Shown one piece after another: positions 1-10,110 of a stretch of DNA of 64,000 nucleotides (positions are counted from its first letter, which is position 1; each line of letters starts with the position of its first letter). Source of the DNA: Saturnia japonica (Eukaryota > Arthropoda > Insecta > Lepidoptera > Saturniidae). A model generated the notes under the pieces. That model was not told the origin of the DNA. It did no database searches and saw only the letters and a list, made by a program, of their open reading frames with translations. The position numbers and the translations under genes were made by a program. Where the stretch lies: positions 6,820,001 to 6,884,000 of the forward strand of contig CM065323.1 in assembly GCA_033032175.1 (NCBI GenBank). Reading direction: 5' to 3'.

Positions 1-30
1 TTTATTTGTGAGACAAGAGTGCTTGCTTTC

Positions 31-323
31 GTTTTATCGTTATAGGTCTAGCGTTGTGGCCACAATCTCATCGGATCTTAGGTGACGACGTGGCCCAGGA
101 TGGTAGCACGCTAAGGCTAGTGGAAGACTGGCTCTCAAGTGCAGCTGCCGGAACTCACCTATTGATGTTTAGAGACAGATTTTCATTACTTAAAGGTGGT
201 AGCTAGCCAGGTGGACATTAGGAAAAGCCCTATCACCATGTTATGGTTATATCACGATGTTTTCCTTCAACGAAAGCTCAGGCTCATTGTAGGAATTCGA
301 ACTCACCAACTGAGACATCATTA
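31..323 (-). repeat. tRNA-headed SINE (SINE-A), copy 1
   Basis: Read on the minus strand this is a short retroposon with a tRNA-like head. An A-box-like TGTCTCAGTTGG lies at 307-318 and a B-box-like GTTCGAATTC at 293-302. The body contains the family landmarks (a GGAAAACATCGTGAT-type segment, then CTAGCTACCACC, then CCGGCAGCTGCACTTGAG) and the tail runs to about position 31. The two boxes are much closer than in the full copy at 36729, because about 30 nt of the head is missing, so pol III activity is doubtful. The family was defined by comparing the copies within this window. Confidence 0.8.
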
Positions 324-789
324 CTTCGTTCCTTTTAATAACGAAAGTCTTCTCATTCGCTTTAATCAGTAGCACGCTGTATTCTTATACAGTATGTTAC
401 ATGGTAATAATACACGGGTTAACCCACGTAGAGTAGTAAGCGTCGATGTTCATTTAGTTTATCAAACGAACTTCATTACCCAAGTTAACTACATGTCGCA
501 AGATGTCGTAACACGCTGCCATCGGACGTGACTTGATACCACAAACCTACCAAACACCTTTCTGGTAAACATTATTCAATTACATAAAAGATATGAGACT
601 GTGGAAAGTTATGCCATTTCTTGTCTTTGCATTTTTTTATTTTTAGGCCAACAGGAGAATCCATTTAGGTTAGGCAGCGTTCAAAAAATTACGTCGAGCC
701 TTCCCATCACCTAACCCACCGTGGTAGTTGTGACCGAGTCATACACAAAAGCACTGCCGCACAGCTAAATTTTAAAACTGTAAAATTTT
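324..789. other. AT-rich stretch without recognised feature
   Basis: No coding frame, terminal repeat or match to another part of the window was seen. A short TTAGGTTAGG at 665-674 is only two telomere-like units and is not interpreted. Confidence 0.5.
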
Positions 790-895
790 AGTATACTAGC
801 AATGGCCCGCAACTTCGTTTGCGTTAATCTAAATATATATAAAAAGAAACTGTGACTGACTGATCTATCAACAATGATCTCAAAACACTGAACGT
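790..895 (+). repeat. Transposon remnant with TACTAGCAATGGCCCGC start
   Basis: The segment begins with a CTAGC-plus-GCCCGC junction like those opening family B at 35324 and 45468. It continues through ACTTCGTTTGCG and CTGTGACTGACTGATC, wording I associate with degraded lepidopteran transposon tails. It is too short to classify. Confidence 0.4.
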
Positions 896-933
896 TTAAC
901 GTTACGTTTACGTTACGTAACGTTACGTTAAAC
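889..933. repeat. ACGTT/GTTAC pentanucleotide cluster
   Basis: Imperfect repetition of ACGTT and GTTAC units, including the palindrome AACGTTACGTAACGTT. It looks like a small degenerate microsatellite immediately after a transposon remnant. Confidence 0.6.
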
Positions 934-1284
934 GAGTCGTTTATATTCATTCCTTTTATGAAATTTAAAAAACGTTGAGATCTTTGAATTGTTTTCAGTT
1001 TTTACTAACTTAGAATAGGTGAATAAACAAAATACGAAAGTTGAGGTTCGTGACTGTATCCGCGGATTAAGAAAGCGATATTCTGTATTCACAGATCATT
1101 ATTTTTAAGAATCTGCTACATCACTGATAGTAATATGTATAGCAATAGTATAGAAGTATTGATAAAGAAACTTGCTATAACTGCAAGCAGTATACTCTGA
1201 TGACCACCATAGCTAAGTTATTTACTTATGTCATTCTGAACTGCGATTGTAATTACACACGGCGAACGGATCACAGTGATTCGC
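934..1284. other. AT-rich stretch without recognised feature
   Basis: No frame or repeat match was recognised between the pentanucleotide cluster and the MITE. Confidence 0.4.
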
Positions 1285-1287
1285 TTA

Positions 1288-1681
1288 GGGGTATTCAAGT
1301 ATTACGTAATGCAATTTGTGTGGAGGGTTCTAAAAACGCGTTACATAAAATTGTTTTTTTTATCTATGTAAAAAACTAGGCAATTAAAATTTCCCAAGAT
1401 CGCAACCCTTTTCGTTTATGTTTTACGGAGAATCCCTCGATTGTATGGCTGTTGTCAGTGTTGTTAAGGTGAGTTTATACTGCAATGTCCTCAAAACAGA
1501 GAGATTTGCATCATCAGCTGTTCTTGGCCTATAAAAGCTCTCATGCTGACTTGCTGACTTGGGTGTTACGTAAAGTTTAAGGAGGGGAAGAGGTAGTTCA
1601 TAAAAATGTTACGGCGCGTTACATAGGGGAGGGAGGCACAAAAACTTAAAAAATTGCGTTACGTAATACTTGAACGCCCCC
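1288..1681. mobile_element. 394-bp MITE with TTA target duplication
   Basis: The ends are inverted copies built on GGGG, a few variable bases, then TTCAAGTATTACGTAA followed by GCAATTT. The element is bounded by TTA at 1285-1287 and TTA at 1682-1684. A 3-bp TTA duplication with G-rich termini fits PIF/Harbinger (Tourist-like) MITEs; that family call is inference. No transposase frame lies inside. The interior contains a GTTACGGCGCGTTACATAGG segment near the right end. Confidence 0.7.
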
Positions 1682-1856
1682 TTATGCGCTTCGGTATACT
1701 GGATACGGTATATACATAGCATCGGCGTAGAATCCTCTATCTGTCACCAGCGTGATTACGTATTTCACAAGAGAAAAAGGACAGAATAAATGGCTAAATA
1801 TCTGCTATAAATATCAAATTAGGATTATGTATACCAGCCATAAAGTACCAAACACA

Positions 1857-2142
1857 GTCATCATCATCACTGCTGAACAAAGTGCACTATTATACATTGG
1901 CCTCCTCAAATAATAGCCACAATGAGCAATCCTGCGCTGTTTGCATATAGCGGGTTCCCGCAACCTTCACTAAGTCATCAGTCTAACTTGTGGTGGGTCT
2001 GCCCACCGAGAGCTCTTCAGCTTCATCGGCCATCCATCCTACGAGCAATACGCCCTGCCCATTGCCACTTGAGTCTAGCAATTTTTAGAGTTGTCAGTTA
2101 CTTTGGCTTTAATGCGGATCGCCTCATTCCTGATTTGCCAAA
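1857..2142 (-). pseudogene. LINE reverse-transcriptase C-terminus, decayed
   Basis: On the minus strand the sequence resembles the C-terminal tail of a common insect LINE protein. Readable pieces are a KAKVTD-like start, then RLKWQWAGRIARRMDGR, then residues reminiscent of GCGNPLYANSAG, and finally a 3' tail of (GATGAT)n at 1857-1870. Several stops and frame changes break it. The same class is seen better preserved at 46225-46545. In such elements this region lies downstream of the polymerase domain. It is non-functional here. The plus-strand open frame over the same bases (1922-2179) is a shadow. Confidence 0.65.
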
Positions 2143-3705
2143 CACAATCGAATTAGCCATTTTAATGCTTGATAGTTAGCCATTTCGGATATTGTTTTGC
2201 TCCTGCGAAATGGATAATTCGAGGGCCGTATTGCAATGTGCTTTACATTTTAAAAATACTATCATTTTAAAATACTAGTAAAATAATTGTACAAAACAAT
2301 AATATTATTATGTAATGAAATAATTCTTTAAAAGCTTATAAATTAGATCAGTAAACGAAAATCTCATTGAATGAAGGAAATAGAAGGGAATGTGGTAAAT
2401 GGCGCACGGATGTCTTTTATAGCCGATAGACGGCGCTTCATTAGTTTTTATTGTCACTGCCCTACTGTAATCATTGAGTTTGGTTTGTCGATGAGGGTAG
2501 TTATATTTCACATCTTTTTGTGCTAGGTATTTTTTTATCAACATTACTCTTTTTATGTACTTAGCAGAATCTATTTATGTAATCTAATTTATTATAATAA
2601 TCTACATTGTAAGCCTTAAAGTAAGTTTACACTATGACGGAATTGCGACACAAATATCACGAATAAATTTCAGTACTGTTTTAGAGTTTATAATAATTTT
2701 TGTTTCTGAATAGTTAGTGTCTATAAACAATGCACGGAACTTGTATCCGAGATATTCACATACAAAATCCCTGTTAGTGATCGATTAATCAGCTTAAATA
2801 AGCACTATAAAGGCGCTATTGTTGCACTTAAAAAAATCGAGAGCGGAAAATAATATTTTGGGTTTACCATTGGGTTAAAATAAGAGCTTAGATGCTTCCC
2901 CTAGATTGATATATTGTGAACCTTTCAGTGTATTTCTTTATGTTCATAATCACTGGACACAATATTCCAAAACTCTGGTAGGCCTTCAAATAAAAACTAT
3001 AAAGCTTTTGTTAGCCTTCTTTCTTCACGTGAAATCTTATTTCTAAATCTGTTTGAAAACTTTTCAACCAAATGAGACACTTAACCACGACGTGTTTACA
3101 CAACTACTAATTCGACACTGATTATCGAGTTACCGTGAGACACCCGTGCTCATACACAGACACTCGGTCTACATACTGAGTGTATAGTGTCGTAGTGTAA
3201 GCTTAACATTAGAGGTTTTATGATACAAATATTCTCGAACGGAACTTGATCGAATTTTCATAACAGTTTAGGAAATAATTACCTACCTAAGTGTAGATAA
3301 CTTCAATATCAATTTGTGATTTCTCTGGTGACCCTTGTCTGGGTAACATAGTACTAAATACCAATAATCGATAGGTCGTGTCGTCCATTGACTTCAATAA
3401 CGTGACAGCTAATGGCGGTCAGTCTTCACTTCATGTTTTATTTATATTTACCAACGTGCCGGTCTCAATATTGTTATTATAGATTGGATTATTATGTGAA
3501 TGGTAATGATGTCTGGAAATTGTTGTCTATACATCCCTTAAAACAATAACTTTAAGCACTAATTACACTGTTAAAAAAGTTGATAACCGAACCGGTGGTG
3601 TCGTTTTAATTTACGTGTCTTCTCAGGGCCTACACTGAATAAAACGTATTTGATTTTGAATTTTCAATCCAGGTATTTCCAATTTACTCTGCGTATAATG
3701 CCAGG
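2143..3705. other. Long AT-rich stretch without recognised feature
   Basis: About 1.56 kb with only short random open frames on either strand. No match to another part of the window was noticed and no terminal inverted repeats were seen. It could be old, unalignable repeat or unique intron or intergenic sequence. Confidence 0.5.
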
Positions 3706-3762
3706 TGTATATGTATATCTTTTTGGGTTTACTAAATATAACCTTTTTTGTGGTAATAAAAT

Positions 3763-4001
3763 CTATCGACGACTGCTATGCTCCGAGGTCCTGGGTTCAA
3801 TTCCCAGGTCGAGCAAAGTGTTATTGGGTTTTTACTATGAAATTCTCAGTAGCAGCTCGGAGTTTTGCTTTGTGCCCGATTAATGGCAATAGGCACGCCC
3901 CCTATTACATGGGACTTAAAAACATACTCGGCGAACTGTGGGTGTAAATTAGTTGCATCTTTCTGCCTAACCCTTCGGGGAATACAGGCGTTATGGTATG
4001 A
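3763..4001 (+). repeat. tRNA-headed SINE (SINE-B) nested in Helitron
   Basis: Contains a B box GGGTTCAATTCCC at 3793-3805 followed by the family body (GAGCAAAGTGTTATTGGG, CAGTAGCAGCTCGGAG, CCCCTATTACATGGGAC) and the tail ATACAGGCGTTATGGTATG. The A box is absent, so the copy is 5'-truncated. It is flanked by TAATAAAAT (3754-3762) and TAATGAAAAT (4002-4011), an imperfect target-site duplication in Helitron sequence. The empty site is visible at about 31111-31125. Confidence 0.8.
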
Positions 4002-4352
4002 TAATGAAAATTTGTTTTCAAATAATGAATTATTTGCGAAGGTTTTTTATATACATGGTACTAATCCTTATCGAAATAAATACGTTATTCATCACAAGTA
4101 TTTAACTTTGAACAAAATTGCTCTTTACAGTAATTGATTTAAATGAATATCTTAGGAGATATCACAGTTATAAAATAACTCCGCAGCAAAATAATGATCA
4201 AGTACCGCGAGCTCATTTTTATTATGCAGAATAATGTCGGAGGAGGCAGGCGGTCATTTGGGGAGGAGAGGGCAAATGTTGCTCAAATGGTTCCTAGATA
4301 AAGCAAAAAAAGTTTCAGCTCCTTTAGAATTGTATTAAAGGTGCCTACGACC

Positions 4353-4391
4353 CACTCTCTCTAACCCTCTCTGTCTCTATCTCTCTCTTAT
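4353..4391 (+). repeat. CT-rich low-complexity run
   Basis: A run of CTCTCT-type units inside the Helitron, about 30 bases before its 3' end. Confidence 0.7.
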
Positions 4392-4423
4392 GTGACGCAG
4401 ACGAAGTTGCACGGGTCAGCTAG

Positions 4424-5224
4424 TATATTATAAAGTGAAAGGAACTTCGTTTTTACCATGTGTCCCATGACCTCTTTTTTTTACAATAGGTATTTAAGTT
4501 GTTTACAGTTATTATCATTTTCATTTGATGTACAGAGAGGGAATCATTTCCAGTTTGTTTTTAATATACAACAAAGTATAGTTTCCAGTACCACTGCCCT
4601 TGCTAGTGATCTATACGCTGGACCTTCCCAACACTGTATTTCAGATTTCAGTACAGTTTTATTATAGCTGATAATTTTATTTCCTTCTTTAATAGAACTA
4701 TGAAAAAAGTAATAACATTTTTACTATTATATGGATTTAACTCGAAACAGTGTGATCGATCGTAATGAAATTTTGTACACAGGGAGTATATGATTCAATT
4801 CATATTTTTTAAAAGTATACAATCATACAATAAAAAAAAAACTAAATCATATTAAAAATTCAAAAAATTACAGTGTTATTTATCTCCAACAGATTTTACT
4901 AAAATTTTATAAACGAGAAGTATATAGCACTCTTTAATTGATAGGTTTATGAATCATATAACCTCAACGACAAAAAAAGAATATGAGTAAATGTAATTAC
5001 GAGATGTTAATAAACGCGTGAGATGCCACGAGCATACCTTGTTTCCTAATAGGATTTTAAACATGTCTACAAAGATACTGGGAAAATATCAGTCTCAAAA
5101 TACTAATATGTGGCATAGTCACAGCTTTACAACACGAGAGTGCAATAGGGAACCACTAAAAAAAAAAATACCCTAACAACCTGAAATTTTAACTTAATAC
5201 AATAAACAAAGCATAAATATCTCC
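4424..5224. other. AT-rich stretch without recognised feature
   Basis: Only short frames with biased composition. The 69-codon frame at 4458-4667 shows no domain or motif and I do not call it a gene. Confidence 0.45.
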
Positions 5225-5560
5225 ATTTAACAATTACTCCGTCAAAATTTAACTAAACACACGCGAATTCCATTCGCTTTAAATTGATGTTCGCGATTAA
5301 ATTAACGCCGGTGTGCTTACGCGTTAATTGCCAACGTCTCAGATACGACTTCATTACCGTGGATCTGGTAAATCATTAGTTATAACGACTTCTGTGTGGG
5401 GGCGCAACTTCTAAACTCATTACCGGTGTCATCAGACTTAACGGCCGGGCTCTGAACGTCGCGTGTGACTATTATTAATACTTTAAGCTAGATTTCGGCT
5501 GGGATTATCGCGACGAACGTGCCTGCTTAGATCCATCGACGGCACTAAATATGCGTCTTC
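5225..5560. other. CpG-richer unique block, possible regulatory or conserved sequence
   Basis: This block is less AT-rich than its surroundings and has many CpG dinucleotides, for example in ATTAACGCCGGTGTGC, TAACGGCCGGGCTCTG and GATTATCGCGACGAACG. It matches no repeat family seen elsewhere in the window and has no long frame. It may simply be unique sequence. A regulatory role is a guess from composition alone. Confidence 0.25.
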
Positions 5561-5604
5561 AAGACAATAATGTTTCTTTACTATCTCTAATAGTTTGACC
5601 TTTA

Positions 5605-5954
5605 TCTATACTACTTTTATAAAGCTCAAGAGATTGATTGTTTGTTTGAACATGCTAAAGTAATGCTGGAAGTACCAGTCAGTTTTGAAAACAAAAATTG
5701 CATTTTGTAGCCTATTACATTTTGCCCGCGACTTCGTATGCGGGAATTTCAGAATTGGTTATATCCCTGGATAAAAGTATGCTATGTATTAATCCCGGCT
5801 ATAAGCTATCTGTGTGCCAAATTTCATCGAAACCCGTATAGACGTTTTTTTGCGTTATTGAGTAACAAACATCCAAACTTACAACAATAGGATTTTTTCA
5901 TGAAGCTTATAGGCTAATAAATTTAAAGCTGGTGAAACCGTGGGGCGGAGCTAG
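5605..5954 (+). mobile_element. Complete short Helitron (Hel-2), 350 bp
   Basis: Begins TCTATACTACTTTTATAAAG after an A and ends GGTGAAACCGTGGGGCGGAG then CTAG before a T. This fits Helitron insertion between A and T with no target duplication. The interior holds the start of another lepidopteran repeat (TGCCCGCGACTTCGTATGCG) and a TTGAGTAACAAACATCCA motif typical of LINE tails. There is no protein frame. The start is shared with the copies at 30771, 40435 and 62109. The end is shared with 40716-40735 and 63066-63093. Confidence 0.75.
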
Positions 5955-7253
5955 TTTTCTATAAAGTTTGCTTCTTGGCTTTTTATATTTTATATTATCA
6001 ATTTCAATATAGTCATTATAGTTAAATTAAAATAAAACTACAAGCAGTGGGTCCCATTCAAATTCTCGCCAGAAGGAAACGAACCCAGAAGGCTGTATGG
6101 CAATGCTTATTTGCTGGTTGAGGTATTCAAACCACGGTCAAGATTTTGACGCTTAACGGCACAAATATGTACCCTTACTAATTGTTTATTTGTGCCACTT
6201 GAGGTCCTCCACTGAGGCATATTGAGGTTAATGAGACATTTTCTACAATAATTTCATATTTTTAATGCTAGTGGTCACAGTCTTAATTAATGTTTTCTTG
6301 TCAACTTAGAATTTTGGAGATGCGTTACTGATTAACTTAGGAACAGCATAAAAGCGAAAAGTATAGTGGCTATCAACAAATAATTTATCTCTGCTTACAC
6401 CTTTTCGTAACGTCTTGTTTGTACCTTATATACTAGAAGTGTAAGTAGAGGTAATAGCAGTACATAGTACTGAATTTCATAACCCCTTCCTTGTAATCCA
6501 AGAGCGCGCGATATTAAATAATAAACTTGTCGTATTATCGTCGCCCCAAACTTGTCTAATAAATAGTTAGACCTAGCTTCTGTCATACTGTATTATATTA
6601 TATAGGCACTTACATGAAAGTTTATTTGCTAACCTCATTTTATTATCATAGGGGTGAACCGTTATACAAAATGAAGCAAACGAAACTTAATAATCTTTTT
6701 TTGACGTATTGGAACGAAACTTCCTAACGCGGCTTGCGGTAAGAATTTACTTGTAAAAATCGTCACGTAAGGAAAACGCGTTGTGCCCCCTCCATGGGAA
6801 TTTCTCTTCTCTATCTATCTGTGTCTTTTCCATTATATACGAATGTGCGCATGCGATGTGTGCGTGCGAGTATCAAGAGTAACCTTCCGTATACTAGTTG
6901 ATTAATTCTCACATGCAATACTAGGTGGCGTTTAACATACTCTGAAAATAAAATAAAATAAAATCAACAAATTAATACATGATGACAGTTTTAATAGGAA
7001 ATATATTGTAATAACTAAATTGAATGGGTATTAGTAAAAAATATGTTTATTAGTTCGCCTTCAAACTAATCTTCTCTTTGGTGCAGTTCACGTTGTCATC
7101 AATTATTACTTCATTACCTATATCAGGTAAAAATAATGAAAAGCACTAAAGTGGTGATTTTCTATCTCTCGCGCAATTGATTTTACCCCAAGTATATAAG
7201 TAATAATAATTTCAGTTCTGATGTTAATTGCAGTCCTGTAAGGATTGTTTTAT
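5955..7253. other. AT-rich stretch; no gene recognised
   Basis: Contains a CG-containing patch at about 6700-6800 (CTAACGCGGCTTGCGG, GTCACGTAAGGAAAACGCG) that resembles degraded transposon sequence, and an (AAAAT)n run at 6948-6963. A pyrimidine-rich acceptor and a donor bracket 7087-7126 (see the findings). Nothing else was recognised. Confidence 0.45.
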
Positions 7254-7450
7254 TTCTTATTTAGTTGCTGCGTATCAGATGCGAACTCATCTGATGTTAA
7301 GTGATGATAACAAAATAATCTTAGCACGGAGCTGTTTCTCAAGTCCAGCACCCGGAACAGACTATTTACGTTTAAGACATATTTACAATTAAAAGATCTC
7401 CTTCTTTATATTTAATAATAATTGTGTTCTTTTTATATCTTTTTTATACA

Positions 7451-7665
7451 ACAGATGGAAAACAAGCATACGGCCCGTCTGATAGTAAGCGGTTACCGTA
7501 TACCATGGACGCATGTAATACCATAGGTATCATTACCGCGTTGCCGACATCGAACTTACGATCATCTGTAGGGTGGAGGTATTTATTCCACCAGTCGTAC
7601 TACCCCCAAGTAGAGAGAAATCTCAAATGTACTTTCTCTGTGTTCTACCTCTCTTTATCATTACG
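7451..7665 (+). repeat. Dispersed repeat, family D
   Basis: Shares AACAAGCATACGGCCCGTCTG, GATAGTAAGCGGTTACCGTA and a later GTAGAGAGAAA block with 10311-10500 (copy 2 of the duplication) and, diverged, with 37600-37830. The wording ACGGCCCGCCTGATGGTAAG is familiar from Lepidoptera; its element class is unknown to me. Confidence 0.65.
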
Positions 7666-7700
7666 TTCACAATTCATCCAATGACATATGAATAGTATAC

Positions 7701-8150
7701 TTATCTTCTACTTATTGTTGTAATCTTCAAACATATCTTTAACAAGACGGCGGCTCCCTTATTAAGACTGTCCAGGGACTTTTTGTTGCAACTTAAAATG
7801 CATATTCCTAGCTTTAATTTATAATCCACTTCATTTGTGTACAATAAACAAACTACATCACGTAAAATATCATCAAAATTACATAAATAGGGTTTAATAA
7901 CATACAATAGAAAGTTTACGAATAAAAATAAAAATTCTAATGGAGGTTTTAGTTTGTTAGTCGATAGACCGTTGAAATAAACATACCTGTTTAATCCGTA
8001 ACAGTTTAAGTGTGATGATATAAATATATTAATGTCTGCAATGCTGTAACAGATGAAACGTGTTCCGTATTCCGTTGGCAAGGTTAAGGAATGAGGTCGT
8101 GAAGAGAGTGGCACGTGGCACGTGGCACACTGATCAAGGTCCGATACCAA
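7701..8150 (-). other. Unidentified 149-codon open frame (family E), copy 1
   Basis: An ATG-started frame of 149 codons with no domain I recognise. It opens MVSDLDQCATCHVPL, where the residues from a triple GTGGCAC repeat fall at 8108-8128, and ends near KICLKITTISRR. Its middle is rich in L, F, Y and N as expected of AT-rich DNA, and a hydrophobic stretch (LEFLFLFVNFLLYVIK) could be read as a membrane segment. The part encoding EVDYKLKLGICILSC recurs, with frame damage, at 17587-17815 and 24526-24700. That recurrence is explained by repeat DNA and does not prove coding. One residue differs in copy 2 (R to H in DDILRDVV). I think it is transposon-derived and quite possibly not translated. Confidence 0.25.
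8108..8128. repeat. Three perfect GTGGCAC units with two CACGTG boxes
   Basis: GTGGCAC is repeated three times in tandem, creating two overlapping CACGTG E-boxes. The same array is at 10944-10964 in the second copy. Confidence 0.85.
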
Positions 8151-8336
8151 GAAAGCTATGTGAAGCCGGTGTTATAAGGTATAATATGTAAAATAACATC
8201 TCGGTTTGCATTGCTCGACGCTCGACAGGTTGTGTGAAGGTCCTTTGACATGAAAACATGAATGTGAATGTGGTGATGTAAAGAATTTATTCCTCCTGCA
8301 AGCCGTATTATTGATAATGATGGACCACTTTTATAA

Positions 8337-8775
8337 GTATACTAGCTATACCCGCAGCTACGCTCGCGTGGACTACAGAATGCCGTCAATCAGGCACACG
8401 TGCTAATCGTACTACCACCACTCCGGTTATTTTAAAAATAAAAATGCTTATTGTGGGTGATCCTTAGAAGATAGATGTATACTCGCGCTGACTTTTTTGT
8501 AGGTCTTTATAATTTCTACAATTCTTTGGTACATTAATTTGCTATACCTCTTATGGTTTACTAAGTGTAAGCCATTTAAGCGCCCGAATTCATTCACCAT
8601 GACCAGTTTTTTTTATTTGTGCAGAACCCTAATTCTTTTTCTAAAATAAAAGTAGTCTAAGTTACTTCCCATAAATTCAGCTATCTACCAGTAAAAGTCC
8701 TGTCAAAATCGGTCCAACCATTTCGAAGATTACCCAAAATAAACAGACAGACAGACAAAAATGTAATTATATTTT
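8337..8775 (+). repeat. LINE-like 3' tail inside duplication copy 1
   Basis: Starts TATACTAGCTATACCCGCAG and ends in wording typical of LINE 3' UTRs: AAAATCGGTCCAACCATTTC and CAGACAGACAGACAAAAATG. A related but more diverged tail is at 20820-21265. Confidence 0.55.
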
Positions 8776-8787
8776 TTTTGTTATAAG

Positions 8788-8885
8788 CATCGTATATACT
8801 GTCATATGCATTTAGTAAAACGCTGTTATTTTGACATTACAAACAGATCCTTCAATTTTATTAGTTGTATAGATACTGAAGTGTT
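8788..8885 (+). repeat. Dispersed fragment, family G
   Basis: CATATGCATTTAGTAAAACG and the following sequence recur at 11625-11720 (copy 2) and, diverged, at 14701-14790. It is a terminal fragment of some dispersed element. Confidence 0.6.
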
Positions 8886-8907
8886 ACTAATAATTAATCA
8901 GTCTTTT

Positions 8908-10110
8908 ATTTTTATGTTACATATACACATAAATAAATATACGTATATGTAAAAAGCAAAAATAGTCATCCGTTCCTTTTGAGCCACGCGCAATACAAGG
9001 TGGGTGCGGTTCGTGATACCCAAACGCAGATTACGCACTTGTTACGCACTTTCAGGTAGACGCAGGACTAAATAAATTGCACTAGTCGGAACGGCAACGT
9101 CGCATTTGCAGCTACTAAGAAAACTACTTCCTGAGTCTTTAAACTTTAACATTTATTACGAGTTTTTAATTGCTGGGGTATGATATACGCCACCTCGTTC
9201 ACGGATTGTTAAAGCAGACAAGCATCTTGCTAGACCGGCTGTATAACCCTTCCTTAGGTGGCCACCAAATCGCAAAACATTGCATTTAAGGCGAGGCCTG
9301 TCGGGGTGGTCTCGTGAAATAGGTGTAATTCAATGGTTTATCAGTTATTTTATATAGTGCATATTTATAAAACTTACTACGATGAGTTCTTTATGAATTC
9401 TAATAATTAATCCCAATAATTTTAACTGATTTTTTAATAATATTTTACTTGTTTTATTTTCAGTAACTTCGTTCATGGTCAGGATCCCCAGATCGCAGGA
9501 ATTTTTTTCATATATGTTGCACACTAAGCCTTGTTTATTGAGTTTATTATTTATTTATTTATGATATGTGATAACGTGACATAATTAAATAACATTTTCA
9601 TTAGGGCTTAAAAAATATTAAAATTAATAATATCTTCCATAAAGTAATGGTAATTGTTAAAATTATTGCATATTTACCTTATTGTGACTGAATACAGCCG
9701 TGACAGTTTCCACTACCATGTCTTTCTTTGAAACCGTACAGTGCCAATTAGTACATTAATTTACATATTTTACATATTATATTTCAACACATTGAAAAGT
9801 AAATAAATAGTTTAATTAATAATATTAAATAATTACTATAAACGAGAAACACCGACAGGTACTAATCATAAAAATATTACCACAAATTAAACCCGCAAAA
9901 CACTCCCTAATGAACCTAAACAATATAATGTAGGGATATTTCGAGAACCATTTGTTTTAAGTTATCGTATTAACCGCAGTGTTAAATTAACATGGTATAA
10001 TGTATATTATTAAATACTTTAAAATGAGCTTATCCAATAAAAGCTTTGACATAACATTAAATTGTATTTACATTTTTTACAGCAAAAAATAAAGTTCTAT
10101 AGTTGAGTAA
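8908..10110. other. Spacer between duplication copies; no gene recognised
   Basis: 1203 bp lying between the two near-identical copies and not itself duplicated. It has a CG-richer patch at 9170-9330 (GGCGAGGCCTGTCGGGGTGG). No frame of note and no inverted termini were seen. Confidence 0.5.

Larger units (their letters stand above)
3706..4423 (+). mobile_element. Helitron (Hel-1), 5'-truncated, carrying a nested SINE
   Basis: The right end reads GTGACGCAGACGAAGTTGCA then CGGGTCAGCTAG followed by T, the CTRR-type 3' end expected of a Helitron. It matches the end of the complete copy at 33604-33862. The left part, from about 3706, matches 31060-31243 of the Hel-1 copy at 30771, for example GGTTTACT then AATATAACC then GGTAATAAAAT. 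The start of the element is missing. A SINE-B sits at 3763-4001, and the homology to the 31-kb copy resumes directly after it. No Rep/helicase frame is present, so this is non-autonomous. Confidence 0.75.
7254..8907. repeat. Direct duplication, copy 1 (1654 bp)
   Basis: Nearly identical to 10111-11744. I counted only a handful of substitutions, one block of about 21 bp present here and absent in copy 2 (near 7535-7560), a 1-base difference in a C run and a change in a T run. The sequence starts abruptly at TTCTTATTTAGTTGCTGCG in both copies. Inside, in order, are a SINE-A-like tail fragment, a family D segment, the family E segment with a 149-codon frame, a CTAGCTATACCCGC transposon tail and a family G fragment. 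The 1203 bp between the copies is not repeated. Confidence 0.95.

Noticed and set aside
665..674. TTAGGTTAGG telomere-like repeat
   Set aside because: Only two units; expected by chance.
1922..2179. 85-codon plus frame
   Set aside because: Opposite-strand shadow of a LINE C-terminal remnant.
8108..8128. CRISPR-like or satellite array
   Set aside because: Three contiguous 7-bp units without spacers. No CRISPR structure occurs anywhere in the window.
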